From: Maratus speciosus
Taxonomy: Eukaryota; Arthropoda; Arachnida; Araneae; Salticidae
Direction: 5' to 3'
Length of the DNA stretch: 64,000 bases
NCBI GenBank assembly: GCA_963932465.1
Contig: OZ010787.1
Span: forward strand, 12,893,284 to 12,957,283
In this document: one piece after another, positions 57,855-64,000 of the stretch
Position numbering within the stretch: position 1 is the first letter of the stretch
Layout: every line of letters starts with the position of its first letter
The notes under the pieces: model-generated
Told to the model about the DNA's origin: nothing
Seen by the model: the letters and a program-made list of their open reading frames with translations, nothing else
Databases searched by the model: none
Program-made: the position numbers and the translations under genes

Positions 57855-59225
57855 TACCTTATTTCCTGTCTTGACACTGTCCAGATATATATCTCCTCTG
57901 CATTCCTCTATATTTATTTAACACTGCATATTTCCTTTATATTTATTTAACACTTAAAGTATTTCATTTATTAAAATATATTTCCTTTATTAAATTATTT
58001 CTTTTATTAATATATAAAGTCATTTCACTTACCTTTTTATTCATTCTTGTTATTCTATCTTTAATTCCTTTTTACGATGTTTATCTTTCTTTGCCGTTCG
58101 TAGTCACGTTTTTCAGCTGTCTGCTTCCATGTAAACATGAGCACGCATTTCGTTTGAATGACGATCATAGATTAGTTTTTCGATCGCCGCCAGATGGCGT
58201 CGCTCGTTTGAGTTTACGACACATCGACTCTGCGTTCTTTCGTCATGATGATCTCATTCTGGAACTGTCTGCAGTTGCTCCTTGCATTGCATAATGAGGC
58301 GTTATTTGAACACCCGGCTGATATAAATTGAAATACGTTTTCTTCCTTCTTGACCTGCACTCGTTGCCTTCTTTCTCTGTGTTTGTCTACGTGTTTCATC
58401 TCGTCATTTTTACTAACAGTGTTGGTTTTCCCCGACGTTTCAATAGTGCTATATTATGGCTGGAGATGTCTTCTTGAAGTGCTGTGTGCTTTTAATAAGT
58501 TGATGTTTTTACTTACTTCCTACTTCATCGTTCGTCGGCCATTTTATAAGTTGTTTGTTATGAGTTCGATAGTATTGGACTTCGACTCTGCTCTTTAAAG
58601 GTGGACTCTGCGTACATCGTGTTTAAATGGATACACTGATGTGTGAGTCAAGATGGCTATTGTTATGATGAAGTACAGAGATGTTTTACTCGCTACTTAT
58701 TACCGGCATTTATCTTTTGACGTTTCCTAATGATATCTACAACGTAACTTCATCTATAGAGAAGTACTTTTCCTGGAGTTGTTTCGGCACGGATATGTGA
58801 TTCACTGTATTTCAGTTTAATATTCATTGGCATGTTAGATGTTTGTGAACAACATGGAACTTTGAGGAGGACCGGTCATTCTGTGATCATTTCTTTATTG
58901 TTATGAGTTCAGTTTTCTTTTATTGTCAGTTGGTTTTCTGGATATGTATTTATATTTAATTTGACATCTTAAATGTGTTTATTGAATTTAAAGATTTGGT
59001 TTATTGTTTAAACTATATTTAAACTTATTTTTATATTTTAGTTAATAAACGTTAGTTTGTTTTTAAACTTACTTTGTTTTTATTTCGCCACCATACATTT
59101 CTTTTCTTTTCATAACTATTTAATACTTTATCGGGACTATTAGCGTAAGCTTTCATCGTGCTTTTAATTAAACTCTGCTAATTTAATCCTTGTCATTAAT
59201 TTAATGACATCATGACTGTTACAAA
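57855..59225 (+). mobile_element. Possible solo LTR or promoter-bearing segment
   Basis: The composition is unlike the flanking minisatellite. It contains a TATA-like GATATAAATT (58319-58328) followed by C/T-rich DNA and, about 720 bp later, the poly-A signal AATAAA at 59044-59049. It ends near GACTGTTACA. That order of signals is what an LTR would show, but no terminal TG...CA pair with target duplication could be fixed, and short frames show no domain. Confidence 0.3.
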
Positions 59226-59239
59226 CTTTCCGAAAATTT

Positions 59240-60085
59240 AAGGCATTAGGTTCAAAAATTGTGAAAAATCGGTCATCAGTTCAACAAAAAAATATCGCGA
59301 ATTTCGACAAATGATCGCAGAAAAAAATCAATTTTGTCAATCGTTCGAGGAAAAAATCGCCAATTTCGTCGCAAAGGATTACGAATAAAACACAAATTTT
59401 GTCAAAAGATCACGGGAAAAATGTGAATTTCGTCAGATTGCGGGAAAAAAACTTGAAATTCATCAAAGGATCGCAAAAAAAAAACACAAATTACATCAAA
59501 GGATAGCAAAAAAATCATAAATTTCAGCAAAGGAACGCGGAAAAATGCGAGTTTTGGCAAAGGATCGCGAAAAAAGAGAATTTAGTCAAAGGATCGCGGG
59601 AAAAACTAATTACGTCAAAGGATCGCGGAAAAAAGCTAATTTCGTCAAAGGATCGCGGAATAAACACGAATTTAGTGTTTAGTCAAACGGCCGCTGAGAA
59701 AAAAACCGCGAATTTCATCAAAGAATCGCAAAAAAACCCGAATCTCATCAAAGAATCGCAAAAAAACACGAATTTTGTCAAAGGATTGCGAAAAAACGCG
59801 CAATTCGTCAAAAGATTGCGGGAAAATGCGAATTTCAACAAAGTATCGCGAAAAAAAAACACATTTCGTCAAAGGATCGCGAAAAGAACACTCATTTCGT
59901 CAAAGAATCGTGAATTTCGTCCAGGGATCATGAAAAAAAACCCCGCCAATTTCGTCAAAGAAACGCGGAAAAACGGCAAATTTCGTCAAAATATCGCAAA
60001 ATAAAGGCAAATTTTGCCAAAAAATTGCAAATTTTGGCAAAAAATCACAAATTAACGGAAATTTCGTCAAAGGGGCATGAAAAAA
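59240..60085. repeat. ~30-bp minisatellite, second array
   Basis: Units like TTCGTCAAAGGATCGCGGAA plus an A run, more regular than the array at 40.9-42.8 kb (for example 59600-59690). It is followed by the same CTCAGAATCACCCCTG-terminated stretch at 60091-60199. Confidence 0.9.
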
Positions 60086-60982
60086 CACATAGGTAGTGCT
60101 GGGAATGATTCTCCACCCCCTTCATCCCCTCTGTTGTAACCTTTCAGAAAATTTGCTGTCAGTTTCAGAAATTTTTTTTTCACTCAGAATCACCCCTGCT
60201 TTCTTACTTTTTTAAATAAAAAAACATTTTGCATCATTATTCTGAGTTGTTGATTTGAATTCCTTCAATTGTATTTTGTCATGCCTGTATTAATACAGGC
60301 ATGAAAAAATAATTAATGCAAATCTTTAAAAAGCATGTAAAATAACAGTGGGTTTCATATTTTTTTCTCCCTCCCAAATAGCTCAACTCCCCTCCATTCA
60401 TAAATGTTGGTAGGGGTTCCTATGAAAAATTGAATTTCAAGCCCTGATAGTACAAACCTATTAATTTAAAATTAATCCGCTTTAAAAATGTAATTAATAA
60501 AAAATAAATTGCTAAAAACATGAATTTGAAAAAAAATCACTTAAAAATAAAAATTTCATATATTAGGAATTGTACCCATTTTGGAAGTGGTAAATGCAGG
60601 ACATGCACAATTGTGTGGGTCATTTGTTTTTCAACATTTGTAAAGCCTAATTAAATTTATCAAAGACAAAATCAATTAAAATCATGAATAAAGTATATGA
60701 AAAAAAAATTAATTTTCACACTAAAAATCATATTTAAAAGAAATTATGGCAGTACATACTTTTTGTCTATTACTGTCAGATGATAGTCTTTTTAAAAGCA
60801 GAAAATCTAACCCTGTATTGTAGTTGGTGCCCCCTAGTTGTGTCTTATCAAAACATCTGAAGCCAATTAACTCATATAAATGTGCAGATTTGATTTTAAA
60901 TCTCACAAAAACAGGAAATAGTCATGCTCTTTTACTTTAGTATCACCCGCACAATTGTGCGCATCAGATCTTAAGGGGTTAA

Positions 60983-61409
60983 AGAACATACACAAATCAA
61001 ATAAGTGTACTCCTATGCCTATCCTATAGCTTTTATAACCATTAAATTGAAATCGCTCAAATTTCTTATCTTCATCACCACAATGTTAAAATATTAATCA
61101 AAATATAAATATGTATCAATAATTTGACAGAACATAGTTAAATGTACAAACTGATATGATACCTTCTGTATTTGAAAACATTTCCTATTCAATCAATATT
61201 TTATAATTAGACAATCAGTAAATCAGCTTAATGACAACATTGTTTCTTTTATTTGAATGAACTTTTGTTTTTCTGACAATCCTTATCCTTAGCCTGTATA
61301 GTTTTAATACTTTCATAGGTAAATTTGGGTATCGACTAGTGATAAATAATAAAAAATAAGTGATGGATTAATGAATTTGTGAGTGGAAAGAAGTCATTAA
61401 ATTTTTTTG
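60983..61409. other. AT-rich DNA without recognisable features
   Basis: Sequence between the piggyBac right end and the recognisable right end (61410-61565) of the hAT-like interval. No gene or repeat was supported. Confidence 0.35.
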
Positions 61410-61565
61410 TGTAATTAGATTTAATAATACAAATGTAACTGAATTAAATTATTAAGAATTTAATTTTAATTAAAATTTATTAAAAAAGCTAATATGCAGA
61501 AATGTGTATTAAAAAATTTTAAGTATTCGGTATTTGGCAAAATTGCCTGCTTCGGTCAATCCCTA

Positions 61566-63000
61566 GTCTCAATATCATGAATTTGTATGAAAAAATCATC
61601 GATTTGATTTACAAAACTCTTTTATAAACTCTTCTATATTATCAAGGTCTCAATATCATGAATTTGTATGAAAATATCATCAGTTTCATTTACAAAACTA
61701 TTCAATTATATGTTTTAATTTTCATAAGCTTTATGAAAATCCCAGTAATCACAATCTAATCAATTGTGGAAGTTATTCAGACTAGAATTTGAATCTTGAA
61801 TAAATTTTTCCCATACTCTTTTGACTTGATGATGTAATAGATTACATTTGGTGAACATTAAGGCAACTGAAATTCTTGCAGAAATCAAGGATATCCTTAG
61901 ATGGAACACCATTAAAGTTTTAAAATGCTTCAGTTTTCCCCATATTTTTCCTATCATCTTACAAAGATTTGATTCTTAATTTAATGTCTTCTATGTTCAC
62001 AAGACTAGGTCTGAATGCCATTAATTTGCAGGAAAAAATGAGCAATTTTATCTACAAAACTGTTCTATAGACTCTGTTATATTATCAAGGTCTCAACATC
62101 ATTAATTTGTATGAAAAAAATCATCAGTTTGATTTACAAGACTCTTCTATATTATCTTGTTGAAATTATCTTGTCTATATTATCATGGTCTCAATATCAT
62201 GAATTTGTATGAAAACATTATCAGTTTCCTTTACAAAACTATTCGATTATATGTTTTAACTTTTCATAAGCTTTATGTGGAAACTCCAGTAATCAACAAT
62301 ATCATCATTTGTAAAATGATGAAAGTTATTCAGTATAGAATTAAGATCTTGGATAGTTTGTTCCCACACTTTTTTGGAAATGCCTGATGATCTAACAGGT
62401 TACATTTGGTGAACATTAAGGCAACTAAAATTCTTGCAGAAATCAAGAATATCCTTAGATGGAACATCATAAAAGTTTAAAAATCCTTCACCATATTTTT
62501 CATATCATCTTACAAAGATTTGTTTTTTAATTTAATGTCTTCTATGTTATCAAGATTAGCTCTCAATATCATGAATTTGTATGAAAAAAATCATCAGTTT
62601 CATTTACAAAACTATTGAGTTATATGTTTTAAATTTTCATAAGCTTTATGGAAATCCCAGTAATCACAATATCAGCAGTTGTGAAATGATAAAAGTTATT
62701 CAGACTAGAACTTGAATCCTGGATAAATTTTTCCCACACTTCTTTGCCCTGATGATCTAATAGGTTACATTTGGTGAACATAAAGGCAACTAAAATTCTT
62801 GCAGAAATCAATAATATCCTTAGATGGAACACCATGAAAATTTTAAAATCCTTCAATTTTTTCCATATCTTTCATACCATCTTGCAAAGATTTGATTCTT
62901 AATTTAATGTCTTCTATGTTCTCAAGACTAGCTCTCAATATCATTAATTTGTATGAAAAAATCAGCAATTTTTTCTACAAAACTGTGGAGCAAACATTCA
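61566..63000 (-). repeat. Decayed tandem array that looks once coding, part 2
   Basis: Continuation of 42960-43776. GTGAACATTAAGGCAACT-like marks occur at about 61851, 62409 and 62774, i.e. units of roughly 365 or 555 bp depending on extra ~90-bp subunits. On the minus strand the unit at 62629-62856 stays open for 75 codons and includes VWEKFIQDSSSSLNNFYHFT; the unit at 61760-61957 keeps VWEKFIQDSNSSLNN. Another frame of the same DNA reads LENIEDIKLRIKSLQDGMKD, a coiled-coil-like run. No unit gives a complete frame. It looks like a degenerate repeat-domain gene or an exon array. Confidence 0.55.
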
Positions 63001-63419
63001 AACCATGTTTTCTCCTTAAGATACAAATTTTCAAAAAACACAAAAAACAGATAAATTAGAAAATAACTTGTATTTAATTCTAATTTTTATTGCGTATTTT
63101 TATTACTGGTTAATAGAAAGAACTGCAAGCATACATAAGATATTAAAGCTAAAATAAATTAATAAAATGCATTTAATATTTGGAGAAATCACGTTTTGAC
63201 CGAATTCAGAGGAGGAAACATGTTTTGATTGTCTGACAAGTGGATAAAATGCTTTTTGAATGAAATAAGTTCTAACACACAAATAATACAAAAGCATTAT
63301 TTCATTTCAGAAAATACTGAACTTCAGTTGATTATCGATAAAATAAAATGACAGATTATTGTACCTAATAGTATTCATTAAATATTTACTAAATAAATAC
63401 TCTTTAGCCAAAAAAAATT

Positions 63420-63563
63420 TCAAATTTTAAAACCATCGTCTTCATTTAGACAGTCACACACTTCCCCCTCTTCTTCATTACAGGCTGGTAAATCATGGAT
63501 AATGTGGTTGTACCATTTGAAGACATCATCAGGTTGATTTTGCCACTGTTCACCATACATTAC
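63420..63563 (-). CDS. Probable last coding exon of an unidentified host gene
   Basis: On the minus strand a splice acceptor ACTTTTGTAG is followed by 47 codons and TGA. The peptide starts VMYGEQWQNQPDDVFKWYNH and ends in an acidic, Cys-containing tail (CNEEEGEVCDCLNEDDGFKI). The codon use and the complex sequence stand out from the AT-rich surroundings, and no transposon boundary coincides. Earlier exons would lie to the right, beyond 63600 or outside the window. I do not recognise the protein; its acidic C-terminus gives no function. Confidence 0.5.
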   Translation of the reverse strand, partial: VMYGEQWQNQPDDVFKWYNHIIHDLPACNEEEGEVCDCLNEDDGFKI

Positions 63564-64000
63564 CTACAAAAGTTTGTCAACATATTTTTTTTCTTTTCAA
63601 CTGATATGGCGTGGCAAAAAGAAAGAGATTCTAAAACAACCCTTTGAATATGAGAAACTAACTCCCCTTTTAAGAAGATTTACACAAGATTCTTCCTGTA
63701 TATATTAAAATCTATAATTCTGGAAGCCTTTAACCTTAACAGTTCTCTTATTTTTCTATAAAACAATCTGTTTAAATTGCAATATGTATGGTAGGTTTCA
63801 AAAGTACGCATTAAGTGACAACTCTGATTGGCAGATTGGAGAAATCACTGTTTGACTGAATGCAAGCTTTGGAGGAAATACTCTTTGATTGAAACGTCAA
63901 GTTTTAAAATTGGTTTATGATAGGAGAAAAAAATTTTTTCGTTAAAAATACTGTTTATTTCTGTGTAATTTAACACAGAGATCATAAAACTAACAATAAC
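63564..64000. other. Possible intron
   Basis: AT-rich DNA to the right of the candidate exon. No second exon, repeat or element end could be supported before the window ends. Confidence 0.3.

Larger units (their letters stand above)
57495..60446. mobile_element. hAT-like element with (CA)GGGCTT ends holding a minisatellite
   Basis: CAGGGCTTCAATTTCA at the left and TGAATTTCAAGCCCTG at the right are inverse with one mismatch. ATAGTACA occurs at 57487-57494 and 60447-60454, an 8-bp duplication. The interior has GGGCGGGA/TCCCGCCC words (57510-57590), an apparent LTR-like or promoter-bearing segment and the minisatellite 59240-60085. No transposase seen. Confidence 0.65.
54998..60978 (-). mobile_element. 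piggyBac-type transposon, invaded by three elements
   Basis: TTAA at 54994-54997 precedes CCCTTTAAGACTAGG and TTAA at 60979-60982 follows CTTAAGGGG, giving short CCC(T/C)TTAAGA ends with the TTAA duplication diagnostic of piggyBac. Hairpin-like GCACAATTGTGC words lie near both ends (55134, 60951). It encodes a broken piggyBac transposase on the minus strand. Later insertions: MITE 55267-55600, hAT 56187-57341 and hAT-like 57495-60446. Confidence 0.85.
43777..61565. mobile_element. 17.8-kb interval with hAT-like ends splitting the tandem array
   Basis: The left end TAGGGATTGACCGATTACCG and the right end CTTCGGTCAATCCCTA are inverse at TAGGGATTGACCGA. The flanking octamers are GTCTCAGT (43769-43776) and GTCTCAAT (61566-61573). 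The flanks on both sides belong to the same tandem array, whose undamaged units read AGGTCTCAATATCATGAATT, so the insertion point is well defined. Much of the interior is later insertions (43982-44840, 52017-53089, 54998-60978 and others). No transposase of this family is seen inside. Confidence 0.6.

Noticed and set aside
58091..58598. Protein-coding genes at 58.1-58.6 kb
   Set aside because: Frames on both strands overlap, have no recognisable domain, and coincide with a segment that looks like an LTR or promoter.

Overview
The window is AT-rich nuclear DNA from an animal with split genes, most likely an arthropod and possibly an arachnid. The taxon is inferred from the mix of P, hAT, piggyBac, pogo-like, Tc1/mariner and I-type LINE elements, and no marker fixes it. 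I see one host gene in full: a single-exon homologue of BABAM2/BRE (22379-23515, +), a scaffold subunit of the BRCA1-A and BRISC deubiquitinase complexes. Two more host exons are plausible: a first coding exon with a strong splice donor (49281-49397, +) and a last coding exon (63420-63563, -). Almost everything else is transposable elements, often nested, or repeats grown inside them.

Layout. 1-9 kb: fold-back elements (1-2076; 2396-5607), seven MITEs, and the first of several elements with TA target duplications and terminal repeats starting GGGGA (6483-7895). 9.3-11.9 kb: a hAT element with an 8-bp target duplication and two later insertions. 12.2-22.2 kb: an I-like LINE with a 12-bp target duplication, lying just upstream of BABAM2. 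It has lost its endonuclease region and was later split by a 2.4-kb TIR insertion (16065-18489) and by a P element with perfect 31-bp TIRs (18841-22049). 25-35 kb: pogo-like elements nested inside one another, two of which carry remnants of DDE_1 transposases. 36-38.9 kb: a hAT transposase broken by only two frameshifts. 39-42.8 kb: a 173-bp tandem array and a ~30-bp minisatellite. 43-63 kb: a decayed tandem array that looks once coding, split by a 17.8-kb interval with hAT-like ends. That interval holds a second copy of the 9.3-kb hAT family, an element filled with a repeated 12-base word, a Tc1-like element, an almost perfect 1.1-kb palindrome, and a piggyBac element that itself contains a MITE and two hAT-like insertions.

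The most interesting pattern is shared by the TA-flanked elements at 6483-7895, 24997-35121, 31139-35104 and 31487-33406, plus the fragment 30377-30793. Each family has its own terminal word (for example AATGGGACA or AGTGTGGACA). It repeats that word in both orientations in a cluster about 180-240 bp from one end, and in a second cluster about 345-410 bp from the other. Where coding remains, the near cluster lies at the 3' end of the transposase gene. This looks like a conserved asymmetric layout of transposase-binding sites in a pogo-like lineage. All comparisons were made by eye, so boundaries may be off by a few bases.
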